Source: JAQBDA01 sp041301185 (lineage in GTDB: Bacteria > Chloroflexota > Anaerolineae > Anaerolineales > UBA4823). From it: 19,766 nucleotides of DNA. Positions 6,858 to 14,340 of the stretch are shown in pieces. The position numbers and the translations under genes were made by a program. How positions within the stretch are numbered: the stretch's first letter is position 1; every line of letters begins with the position of its first letter. The stretch is from NCBI GenBank assembly GCA_041301185.1, contig JBFYSV010000305.1:1-19766 (forward strand), in the 5' to 3' direction. A model generated the notes under the pieces. It was not told the DNA's origin. It ran no database searches and saw only the letters and a program-made list of their open reading frames with translations.

Positions 6858-7734
6858 CCTGCAGCCCTACACCACCGCCGAACACCAGCCGTTCCGGATT
6901 GGGGAAGGAGCATGTGGGGCGCTGTTGATTCATGGTTTTCCGGGCACACCGGCTGAAGTGCGCCCGCTTGGAGAGATACTGGCCGAGCTCGGCTGGCAGG
7001 TACGGGCGCCGCTCCTGCCGGGGTTTGGGGCAGATATTGCCAACCTGAACCAGCGCCGCCGCTCCGATTGGATCGAAAACGCAGCCCGGGAATGGGAGGC
7101 GTTGCACGCCAATAGCGAAACCCGCCTGCTGCTGGGATACTCGATGGGCGCGGCGGTCGCCCTGCACCTGGCGGCAAAGCTGCAACCGGATCAGTTGGTG
7201 TTAATCTCGCCATTCTGGCGCGCCCCGCGACTGGTGCACGCCCTGGTACCGCTGGCGCGCCTGCTGGTGCCCAACCTGCGCCTGTTTAAAAAAGCCGATT
7301 TCAACGACCCGCGTCTGCGCCAGATGTTCGCTACCATCGTGCCAGATGCCAACCTGGATGATCCGGGAGTGCAAGAGTACATCCGCACCCGCTTCACCCT
7401 GCCGCTGGCAGCCATGCAGGAAGTGCTGCGCCTGGGAAGCGGCGCCTACCGCATGGCGAAGAAGATCCACTCCCCCACCCTGATCCTGCAAGGGACAGGC
7501 GACCCGATCGTTCGACCGATGGAGACCCGCCGGCTGGTGCTGCGCATGAGGTATGCGCAGGTCACTTACCGCGAGATCCACGCCGGGCACGATCTGCTGG
7601 AAGCCGGCAGCGCCCAGTTTGAGCAAGCTGCCAGGGAAGTCGCGGCGTTTGCCGGAGGAGATCAGCCAGGCGTGCCGATTGGCGTCCAGAGCGGGTTTTC
7701 TGTGAATATCCTGTCAGGCTCAGCCAGACCATGA
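6847..7734 (+). CDS. Alpha/beta-hydrolase (carboxylesterase / monoacylglycerol lipase-like)
   Basis: The 295-residue product has an oxyanion loop HGFPGTP (29-35), a nucleophile elbow GYSMG with Ser99, an acid in GTGDPIV (Asp219) and a catalytic His248 in HAGHDLL. This is a complete triad of the carboxylesterase/lipase type (Est30-like, with PLLPGFG near residue 60). It is likely cytoplasmic, since no signal peptide is seen. About 25 residues beyond the fold are not explained. The start is a GTG inside the end of the preceding gene, with CGGAG about eight bases upstream; its TGA shares the ATGA overlap with the cyclase/hydratase gene. Substrate unknown; hydrolysis or transfer of acyl groups on carotenoid glycosides is an inference from the operon. 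Confidence 0.88.
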   Translation: MGPDLQPYTTAEHQPFRIGEGACGALLIHGFPGTPAEVRPLGEILAELGWQVRAPLLPGFGADIANLNQRRRSDWIENAAREWEALHANSETRLLLGYSMGAAVALHLAAKLQPDQLVLISPFWRAPRLVHALVPLARLLVPNLRLFKKADFNDPRLRQMFATIVPDANLDDPGVQEYIRTRFTLPLAAMQEVLRLGSGAYRMAKKIHSPTLILQGTGDPIVRPMETRRLVLRMRYAQVTYREIHAGHDLLEAGSAQFEQAAREVAAFAGGDQPGVPIGVQSGFSVNILSGSARP

Positions 7735-9479
7735 CGTATTTCGGCGTCCTGTTCGCATTTATCTTGCCGCCGCTGGCGATCCTGGCGGTTATTGTCCCGC
7801 GCGATTTGTGGGGTAAACTGTTGCGACGCCAGCCGGTCAGCCGGGCGATGCTGTACCCGTATTGGATCATCCTGGTGCACGTGCTGCTGGCATTGATTTA
7901 CACCACCCCCTGGGATAACTACCTGGTGGCGACCGGGGTGTGGTGGTACAACCCAGACCTGGTCACCGGGATCACCCTCGGGTACGTGCCGATCGAAGAG
8001 TATACGTTCTTTATCGTGCAAACCCTGCTGACCGGGCTATGGACCCTGGCGGTGCTGCGCCGGCTGGCGAACAGCCGCCCTGCCGTGCGACCCAGCCCCC
8101 GCCTGCGCCTGGGGAGCAGCCTGGTGGTAGCGGCAGTCTGGATCGTCTCCACCGTGCTGCTGCTCTCCGGCTGGAAGCCGGGCACGTATTTGACGCTGAT
8201 CATTTCCTGGGCGCTGGTGCCGGTCCTGATCCAGATGGCATTCGGGGCGGATATTTTGCGCGCCCACTGGCGCGAGCTGCTGATCAGCATCCTGGTTCCA
8301 ACGATCTACCTGTGGCTGGTGGACTCGCTGGCTATCGCCAGCGGCACATGGGTGATCGACCCGCAGCAGACCACCGGGCTGATGCTGGGCGGTCTGCCCA
8401 TTGAAGAGATGCTGTTCTTCCTGATGACCAACCTGATCATCGGTTTCGGGATGATCTTGATGCTGGCAAGCGAGAGCCAGCCGCGGGCACAGGAATGGCT
8501 TAGGCGGCTCCAGAGCTGGTCACAGCGCTGGTTACAACGCTGGGTACAGAGCAGAAAATCGTTATCCGGTGAAGCAAAATTCACTCCAATCGCAAGAGCA
8601 GCCATACTGGCCTGGTTGCTGGCATTGATTGCCACACCGATCGCCATCTGGGTATTTGGCGAGGGAGTTTTCCCCTGGATGGCGAGCCTGGGCGTAATCG
8701 CCCAACTGGCAGCGGTACTGTTCAGCCTGCGAACCGCCTGGTCCTGGCGGCGCATCCTGGCTACACTGGCAGCAATTGCCGCCTTCACCTGGGTGATAGA
8801 GTACCTCGGGTCAGCCACCGGGTTCCCCTTTGGTGAATACAGCTACACGCAAGCCATGCAGCCCCAGCTCGGCGGCGTGCCCGTTTTCATCCCGCTGGCC
8901 TGGGCGATGATGCTTTTCCCGGCCTGGGCGGTCAGCCAGGTGATCCTGCAGCCTTACCTCTCCCGCCTGGGAAGCGTTTACCCGATTATCTTCGCTGCTT
9001 TGAGCGGGCTGGCATTCACTGCCTGGGACCTGTACCTGGACCCGCAGATGGTCGCCCGCGGCCTGTGGGATTGGGATTCTGCGACAAGCGGCTACTTCGG
9101 CATCCCGTGGAGCAATTACCTGGGCTGGTGGGTATCCTCCAGCCTGCTAACCCTGCTCCTGCGACCGAAAAACCTGCCGGCAGCGCCCTTGCTGATGATC
9201 TACACCCTGACCTGGCTGTTCCAGGCGATGGGGTTGGGCGTCTTTTGGGGGCAATCCGGCCCGGCGCTGACCGGATTTATTGGCATGGGCGCTTTTGCAC
9301 TGTTGGCCTGGCGGCAAATTAAAGAGCCGTGGGTCTGGGTAATAAGCTGGCTGCCCTTCAGCCTGCCTCCAAGCAGGCAGCGCCCCACCGAGCCGGACTA
9401 CCCGCCGGACTACCCGCCGGACTACCCGCCGGACTACCCGCCGACGAGCAAGCAAAGCGCGACGACTGAAAGCAATTGA
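7731..9479 (+). CDS. Fused lycopene cyclase (CrtYc-CrtYd) and CruF-type carotenoid hydratase
   Basis: The 582-residue polytopic membrane protein joins three modules. Residues about 3-113 and 130-245 are two lycopene cyclase (CrtYc/CrtYd, CarR-type) domains, each with the PxEE signature (PIEE at 87-90 and 223-226) after a D...G.W block (WDNYLVATGVWW; VDSLAIASGTWV). A charged linker (246-285) follows. Residues about 286-535 match CruF-type carotenoid 1,2-hydratases: EYLGSATGFPFGEYSY (357-372), GGVPVFIPLAW and WDLYLDPQM. The cyclase part should close a beta-ionone ring on lycopene; the CruF part should add water to the other psi end. The tail carries four DYPP repeats. The ATG overlaps the previous stop (ATGA). 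Each module also exists as a stand-alone protein, so the fusion is notable. Confidence 0.88.
   Translation: MTYFGVLFAFILPPLAILAVIVPRDLWGKLLRRQPVSRAMLYPYWIILVHVLLALIYTTPWDNYLVATGVWWYNPDLVTGITLGYVPIEEYTFFIVQTLLTGLWTLAVLRRLANSRPAVRPSPRLRLGSSLVVAAVWIVSTVLLLSGWKPGTYLTLIISWALVPVLIQMAFGADILRAHWRELLISILVPTIYLWLVDSLAIASGTWVIDPQQTTGLMLGGLPIEEMLFFLMTNLIIGFGMILMLASESQPRAQEWLRRLQSWSQRWLQRWVQSRKSLSGEAKFTPIARAAILAWLLALIATPIAIWVFGEGVFPWMASLGVIAQLAAVLFSLRTAWSWRRILATLAAIAAFTWVIEYLGSATGFPFGEYSYTQAMQPQLGGVPVFIPLAWAMMLFPAWAVSQVILQPYLSRLGSVYPIIFAALSGLAFTAWDLYLDPQMVARGLWDWDSATSGYFGIPWSNYLGWWVSSSLLTLLLRPKNLPAAPLLMIYTLTWLFQAMGLGVFWGQSGPALTGFIGMGAFALLAWRQIKEPWVWVISWLPFSLPPSRQRPTEPDYPPDYPPDYPPDYPPTSKQSATTESN
9396..9443 (+). 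repeat. Four perfect 12-bp tandem repeats encoding DYPP
   Basis: The unit GACTACCCGCCG occurs four times without change inside the last codons of the fusion gene. It gives a Asp-Tyr-Pro-Pro repeat at residues 556-571, after the last membrane helix. Identical copies at the DNA level suggest recent expansion by slippage. Confidence 0.9.
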
Positions 9480-9489
9480 GACCGCCAGC

Positions 9490-10125
9490 ATGTCCCTGGA
9501 AAGCGGCTCGCCCCTGGTTCCCATCTTGCTTAGCCTGGCAGGCTTCTTGCTTGGCTCAATCCCCTTCTCGGTTCTGGTAGGCAGGATTGGGACGGGCACG
9601 GATATCCGCCAGTACGGCGACCACAACCCCGGCTCGACCAACGTGCTGCGCGCCCGCGGCTGGAAGCTAGCCCTGGTAGCCTTGCTGCTGGACGGTTTCA
9701 AAGGGGCCATCCCGGTCAGCCTGGGCTGGTTCTGGCTGGGCATCTCAGGCGCAGCCATCGTGCCGGTAGCCCTGGCGCCGGTCGCCGGGCATGCCTTCTC
9801 GCCCTGGCTGGGCTGGCGGGGCGGCAAAGCCGTGGCAACCACCTTCGGCATCTGGACCGGCCTGACCCTGGGGGCAGGACCGATCACCCTGGGCTTGCTG
9901 CTGGGGGTAATGTTCGCAGTGATCAAGAACAGCGCCTGGGCGATGATCCTGGCATTCCTGGCATTTGGCGGCTTTGTCCTGCCCTATTACGCGGCGACCT
10001 ACCCTGAGTTCGGCCTGGTGTGGCTGGGGAACCTGGTGATCCTGCTGATCAAGCACCGCGGCGAGCTGCGCCAGCCGGTAGGGATCCGCCCGAGCCTGCT
10101 TAAAAGGTTCGCCCGGCAGCAATAG
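9490..10125 (+). CDS. plsY: Acyl-phosphate:glycerol-3-phosphate acyltransferase
   Basis: The 211-residue membrane protein has the three PlsY motifs in order: GSIPFSVLVGR (22-32), GDHNPGSTNVLRARG (43-57) and HAFSPWLGWRGGKAVAT (101-117). PlsY transfers an acyl group from acyl phosphate to glycerol-3-phosphate, the first step of membrane phospholipid synthesis. It lies 10 bases after the cyclase/hydratase gene, in the middle of the carotenoid operon, which is an unusual place. It may simply be the genome's housekeeping plsY, or a paralogue serving pigment acylation; the sequence alone does not decide. A single-copy check of the genome would help. Confidence 0.93.
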   Translation: MSLESGSPLVPILLSLAGFLLGSIPFSVLVGRIGTGTDIRQYGDHNPGSTNVLRARGWKLALVALLLDGFKGAIPVSLGWFWLGISGAAIVPVALAPVAGHAFSPWLGWRGGKAVATTFGIWTGLTLGAGPITLGLLLGVMFAVIKNSAWAMILAFLAFGGFVLPYYAATYPEFGLVWLGNLVILLIKHRGELRQPVGIRPSLLKRFARQQ

Positions 10126-10134
10126 CCTATCTTT

Positions 10135-10143
10135 TGATACAAT
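10135..10143 (+). promoter_or_regulatory. Possible extended -10 promoter before the glycosyltransferase
   Basis: TGATACAAT (10135-10143) matches an extended -10 element with one change in the hexamer. No -35 is visible. It lies in the 37-base gap after plsY and would start transcription near 10150, just before GGAGG. It is a weak candidate for an internal promoter. Confidence 0.3.
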
Positions 10144-10162
10144 TGCCCCTGGAGGCGTACCT

Positions 10163-11323
10163 GTGATCCTGGTGGGGCTATTCATCCTGTCTGCACTGGT
10201 CGTGATCAGCCTGATCACGGTGATCAATACGCTTACCTTCCCTCGTTTAAAAAAATCCGCCCCCGTCAGCCAGCCGTTCGTTTCCCTGCTCGTCCCAGCG
10301 CGGGATGAAGCACGCATCATCCAGGCCACCGTCGCCCGACTGCTGGCGCAGGATTATCCCAATTTCGAGCTGATTATCCTGGACGATGCCTCGACGGATG
10401 GCACCGCCGGTCTGGCGACCCAGGCTGGCAAGGGCGACCGACGCTTGCAGGTGATCGGCGGGAAAGCGCTGCCGCCAGGCTGGACGGGCAAGAACTGGGC
10501 CTGCCAGCAGCTGGCAGAAGCGGCACGAGGCGAGGTGCTGGTCTTCACAGATGCCGATGTTAGCTGGGAATCGGAAGCGCTGGCAGGTGTGGTGGCGTGC
10601 ATGCAGGCAACCCAGGCAGACACCTTCACCGTCTGGCCGACCCAGCAGGCAGTCAGCCGGCCAGAACGGCTGGTGGTGCCCTTGATGATGTTCACCATCA
10701 CCTCCTACCTGCCGGAGCTCGCAGTGCGTAAAATCCCGTGGGCGTCTTTCGCGGCTGCCAACGGGCAGTGCCTGGCTTTCCGCCGCCCGGCATACCAGGC
10801 GCTGGGCGAACATAGCGCCGTGCGCCAAATTGTCGTCGAGGATATCGCCCTGGGGCGGCTGACCAAACAGGCCGGGCTGCGCCTGGTGATGGCGCTGGGC
10901 AACGGGCTGATCTACGGGCGCATGTATCACGATTGGCGCCAGGTGCGGGAGGGCTTCGCTAAGAATATCCTGGCGGGGCATGGCGGGCAGCCGGTTTTCC
11001 TGTTCATTTCGGCGGTCTTCCACTGGTTAATATTTCTCGCGCCGTGGGCATGGTTGGGGGCAGGGGTATTCTCGGCGAGCATTCCGGGCTGGCCCGAGTA
11101 CCCGCTGGCGATGATCGCCCTGGGGCTGGGCAGCCGCCTGCTGAGCGCAGCAGCAACCCGGCACGCCCTGCCGGATGCGCTGCTGATGCCCGTCTCGGTG
11201 CTCCTGATGACCGTCATCGCAGCCCAGTCGGTCTGGTGGCAATTCACCCAGGGCGGGCCGAGTTGGAAGGGCAGGGTCATCCCTTCTAACCAGACCAGCC
11301 AGGATAATAAGAAGCAGGCATGA
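10163..11323 (+). CDS. Family-2 glycosyltransferase, CruG-like (carotenoid glycosylation)
   Basis: The 386-residue product has an N-terminal membrane helix (1-23) and a GT-A domain with PARDEA (45-50), DDASTDGT (74-81), TDAD (129-132) and VEDIALGR (225-232), the last holding the usual catalytic-base ED. Several C-terminal membrane helices follow. This arrangement fits the CruG/CrtQ-type GT2 enzymes that glycosylate hydroxylated carotenoids with nucleotide sugars at the cytoplasmic membrane face. The CruF-type hydratase two genes upstream would make the acceptor hydroxyl. The start is a GTG at 10163, with GGAGG (10151-10155) seven bases upstream. Sugar and exact acceptor are unknown; another membrane lipid acceptor is possible. 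Confidence 0.85.
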   Translation: MILVGLFILSALVVISLITVINTLTFPRLKKSAPVSQPFVSLLVPARDEARIIQATVARLLAQDYPNFELIILDDASTDGTAGLATQAGKGDRRLQVIGGKALPPGWTGKNWACQQLAEAARGEVLVFTDADVSWESEALAGVVACMQATQADTFTVWPTQQAVSRPERLVVPLMMFTITSYLPELAVRKIPWASFAAANGQCLAFRRPAYQALGEHSAVRQIVVEDIALGRLTKQAGLRLVMALGNGLIYGRMYHDWRQVREGFAKNILAGHGGQPVFLFISAVFHWLIFLAPWAWLGAGVFSASIPGWPEYPLAMIALGLGSRLLSAAATRHALPDALLMPVSVLLMTVIAAQSVWWQFTQGGPSWKGRVIPSNQTSQDNKKQA

Positions 11324-11354
11324 CACGAGATGCTAGGCATGACAGGAGATGCTA
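11317..11354 (+). repeat. 19-bp tandem duplication carrying stop and start signals
   Basis: Positions 11317-11335 and 11336-11354 are the same 19-bp unit (GGCATGACAnGAGATGCTA) with one difference, C in the first and G in the second. The first copy holds the stop codon of the glycosyltransferase. The second turns ACGAG into AGGAG and serves as the ribosome binding site of the following desaturase. Confidence 0.85.
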
Positions 11355-12833
11355 ATGACTGATCCAATCGTGATCATCGGCGCCGGGGTTGGCGGGCTGA
11401 GCGCCGCCATCCGCCTGGCAGCCCAGGGCAGGCAGGTGCTGGTGCTGGAAAAGAACGACCAGGTGGGCGGGAAGATGAGTGAAAAGCGGGAGCAGGGATT
11501 CCGCTGGGACAGCGGGCCATCGGTGATCACCATGCTGCCGGTGTTCGAAGAGCTGTTCCGGGCTGCCGGGAAGGACCTGGGAGATTACCTGACCCTGGAA
11601 CCCGTCAACCCGCTGACCCGCTACTTTTACCCGGATGGCACGCAGCTCGATCTGTACAGCGACCTGCCTGCCACGCTCGAACAGATCGAGCGGATCGCGC
11701 CGCGGGATGTGGAAGGCTACCAGCGCTTCCTGGCGTACGCAGCCGAGATCCACCGCATCACCGGACCAGTTTTTATTTACAACGAGCCGCCGCAGATCTC
11801 TAGGCTGCTCAAGGTTAACCCGGGTGATGTGCGTAAGGTGGATCCAATGCGTACAATGCAGCAGGCGATCGAGAGCCATGTCCGCTCACCGCACATGCGG
11901 CAGCTGCTGGGACGGTTTGCCACCTACGTCGGGGCCAGCCCGTATCTGGCACCGGCGACCTTGAACGTGATCGCCCATGTAGAGCTTAACGAGGGCGTGT
12001 GGTACCCGCAGGGCGGCATCTACTCGATTGCCCTTGCCTTGCAGCGCCTGGCGCTGGAGCTGGGGGTGGAGATCCGCACCGGCTGCCAGGTGGAGCAGAT
12101 CGAAGTGTTCACCGGGCAGGCGCGCGGCGTGGAGCTGGCAGACGGCAGCCTGATCCCGGCTGCAGCAGTCATCGCCAACCTGGACGTGACCCTGGTCTAT
12201 GAAAAGCTGCTGCCGTCCCTGCCCGGGGTGCGCAAACAGCTTGCCAGCCTGCGCGAGCAGGAGTCGTCATGCTCTGGCTTCATCCTGCTGCTGGGAGTTC
12301 AGGAGGAGCACCCCGACCTGGCCCATCACAATATATTCTTTTCGTCCAATTACCGCCGCGAGTTCGAGCAGATCTTCCGCCAGGGCGTCCCGCCGGACGA
12401 GCCGACTATCTACGTCTCCATGTCCGCCCGCTCGACCCCGGAGGATGCCCCTCCCGGCTGTGAGAACTGGTTTGTGCTGGTCAACGCCCCGCCGCTGGGA
12501 GCGAACTATGATTGGACAGCACAGAGTGAAGCTTATGCCAACAGCGTGCTGGAGTGGCTTGCCCGGCGCGGCTACGATGTGCGCCAGAGCCTGGCGTACC
12601 AGCAGGCAATCACCCCGCTCGACCTGGAGAAAATGAGCAACACCCGGGGCGGGGCGCTGTACGGCACTTCATCCAACAACCGCTGGGCAGCTTTCCGCCG
12701 CCCGCACAACCGCTGCCCAGACGTGCGCGGGCTGTATTTCGCCGGCGGGACGACTCACCCCGGCGGCGGCGTGCCGATGGTGATCTTATCCGGCAAAGTT
12801 GCCAGCCAGCTCCTCCAGGAAGACGGGTATTAA
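11355..12833 (+). CDS. CrtI-family carotenoid desaturase, CrtD-like
   Basis: The 492-residue FAD enzyme begins with GAGVGG in PIVIIGAGVGGLSAAIRLAAQ and VLEKNDQVGGKM, and ends with GLYFAGGTTHPGGGVPMVI, the CrtI-family signature. As the second paralogue in an operon with CruF-type and GT2 genes, it is best placed as a 3,4-desaturase acting on the hydrated end (CrtD). A later-step oxidase or ketolase of the same superfamily (CrtO or CrtP type) is possible, and the sequence alone does not separate them. Of two in-frame ATGs, the one at 11355 is chosen: AGGAG (11344-11348) lies six bases upstream but directly touches the ATG at 11349. The P450 gene follows after three bases. Confidence 0.85.
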   Translation: MTDPIVIIGAGVGGLSAAIRLAAQGRQVLVLEKNDQVGGKMSEKREQGFRWDSGPSVITMLPVFEELFRAAGKDLGDYLTLEPVNPLTRYFYPDGTQLDLYSDLPATLEQIERIAPRDVEGYQRFLAYAAEIHRITGPVFIYNEPPQISRLLKVNPGDVRKVDPMRTMQQAIESHVRSPHMRQLLGRFATYVGASPYLAPATLNVIAHVELNEGVWYPQGGIYSIALALQRLALELGVEIRTGCQVEQIEVFTGQARGVELADGSLIPAAAVIANLDVTLVYEKLLPSLPGVRKQLASLREQESSCSGFILLLGVQEEHPDLAHHNIFFSSNYRREFEQIFRQGVPPDEPTIYVSMSARSTPEDAPPGCENWFVLVNAPPLGANYDWTAQSEAYANSVLEWLARRGYDVRQSLAYQQAITPLDLEKMSNTRGGALYGTSSNNRWAAFRRPHNRCPDVRGLYFAGGTTHPGGGVPMVILSGKVASQLLQEDGY

Positions 12834-12836
12834 TCC

Positions 12837-14150
12837 ATGCTAAAGCCGATCCCCACCCCTACCCCGCAGAGCGGCTTGCGCGCCTTGCAAGCCATGCTGA
12901 GCGAGCGCCATCCCCTGGCAGCCATGCAGGTATTCCACGAGGACCTGGGGGATATCTTCCGGGTCAACCTGCCCGGCTTCAAGCCCGTGGTGATGGTCGG
13001 ACCCGAGGCAGCCCATTTCGTGCTGGTGGATGCCCGCCGGGACCTGCGCTGGCGCAACGAGCTGGACCCGGTGACCCACCTACTGCGCCACGGCGTGCTG
13101 GTGGAGGACGGGCAATCCCACGATACCCTGCGCCATCTGATGAGCCCCAGCCTGCACCGGCGCATGCTGGACGGTTATGTGGAAGAAATGTGGAAGCTGA
13201 CCGACCAGGTTACAGCTGCCTGGAACGACAGTGGCGTGGTGGATATGCTGGTTGAAATGCGCAAGATCGCCCTGCTGATCCTGACCCGCACCCTATACCG
13301 GGTGGATTTCACCCCCGAGCTGCGCTCACTGTGGGAGGCAGTGCTGGGGGTGATCGGCTATATCTCCCCCGGCATCTGGATGCTGTGGCGCGGCATGCCC
13401 CGCCCGCAGTACCGCAAGGCGATGCAGCAGATGGACGAGTACCTGTACCGGATCATCAGCCTGCGTCGCGAGCAGATGGACGGTAAAGACGCAGAGAGCG
13501 ACGACCTTTTGGGCGGGCTGATCGCGGCGGGCATGGAGGAAGGCTTGATCCGCGACCAGCTGCTGACCATGCTGATCGCCGGGCACGACACCAGCACCGC
13601 CCTGCTTGCCTGGTCGCTCTACCTGCTGGGGGCGCACCCCGAAGCCATGCAGAGCGTGCGCCAGGAGGTTGACCAGGTATTGGGGCAAGAGCCGCCGACT
13701 GCCGAGAGCGCTAGCGCCCTAACCTACCTGGGTCAGGTCAACCTGGAGGCGCTGCGCCTGTACCCGCCGATCCACCTGGGCTCAAGGCTGGCGGCGCAGG
13801 ACCTGGATTATAACGGCTACCTGATCCCCGGCGGGGAGCGGGTGATCTACTCGATCTACCTGACCCAGCGCCACAAGGACTACTGGGAAGAGCCGAACAC
13901 CTTCAAGCCCGAGCGGCATGCCAGTGGCTCCCGCCCGACGCCTTATTCCTGGCTGGCGTTTGGCGGCGGGCCGCGCAATTGCATCGGGGCGGCTTACGGG
14001 CAGTTCGAGACCAAGGTGGTGCTGGCACGGGTGCTGCAAGGCTTCGAGCTGGAGCTGGTCGAGCGGCATGTCCACCCGCACATGGGCGCTACCCTGGAAC
14101 CCCGCCCCGGGGTGCGAATGAGGGTCAGGAAGCGAAGAGGGGCAGCCTGA
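12837..14150 (+). CDS. Cytochrome P450, candidate carotenoid hydroxylase
   Basis: The 437-residue product has all core P450 elements: the I-helix AGHDTST (248-254), the EALR ExxR pair (Glu304, Arg307), PERH (358-361) and the heme loop FGGGPRNCIG (375-384) with Cys382 as thiolate ligand. No membrane anchor is seen, so it should be soluble and need external redox partners, which are not encoded here. It starts three bases after the CrtD-like gene and is the last gene of the operon before a strong hairpin. By context it may hydroxylate the carotenoid ring, as CYP175A1 of Thermus does for beta-carotene. The substrate is an inference. Confidence 0.9.
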   Translation: MLKPIPTPTPQSGLRALQAMLSERHPLAAMQVFHEDLGDIFRVNLPGFKPVVMVGPEAAHFVLVDARRDLRWRNELDPVTHLLRHGVLVEDGQSHDTLRHLMSPSLHRRMLDGYVEEMWKLTDQVTAAWNDSGVVDMLVEMRKIALLILTRTLYRVDFTPELRSLWEAVLGVIGYISPGIWMLWRGMPRPQYRKAMQQMDEYLYRIISLRREQMDGKDAESDDLLGGLIAAGMEEGLIRDQLLTMLIAGHDTSTALLAWSLYLLGAHPEAMQSVRQEVDQVLGQEPPTAESASALTYLGQVNLEALRLYPPIHLGSRLAAQDLDYNGYLIPGGERVIYSIYLTQRHKDYWEEPNTFKPERHASGSRPTPYSWLAFGGGPRNCIGAAYGQFETKVVLARVLQGFELELVERHVHPHMGATLEPRPGVRMRVRKRRGAA

Positions 14151-14197
14151 ACCGCCAGGATATTAATAAAAAAGGACCTCCACAGTTGATGGATTAT

Positions 14198-14236
14198 GGG
14201 GATGTTTTGGCGGGCTACACCCGCCAAAACACCCCC
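14198..14236 (+). terminator. Strong hairpin ending the carotenoid operon
   Basis: TGTTTTGGCGGG (14203-14214) pairs perfectly with CCCGCCAAAACA (14220-14231) around a CTACA loop. After one A/C mismatch, GGGG (14198-14201) pairs with CCCC (14233-14236), making a 17-position stem with 16 pairs. It lies 48 bases after the P450 stop. The following bases (ACTTTCCCC) are only weakly T-rich. Confidence 0.7.
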
Positions 14237-14340
14237 ACTTTCCCCTTGAACTGCGTAACTCCTATTTAATTCGATACTTGCGAAAAGAGAGGGTAGAATT
14301 GCATTCACTGGCAGGCGATTCCGATCTGAGAAGAGATAAT

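Noticed and set aside
9396..9443. Possible CRISPR-like repeat
   Set aside because: The 12-bp units are contiguous without spacers and in frame inside a coding region.
12554..13255. A 233-residue frame spanning the junction of the CrtD-like and P450 genes
   Set aside because: It overlaps two confident genes in another frame and is Arg/Pro/Ala-rich, typical of an out-of-frame translation.
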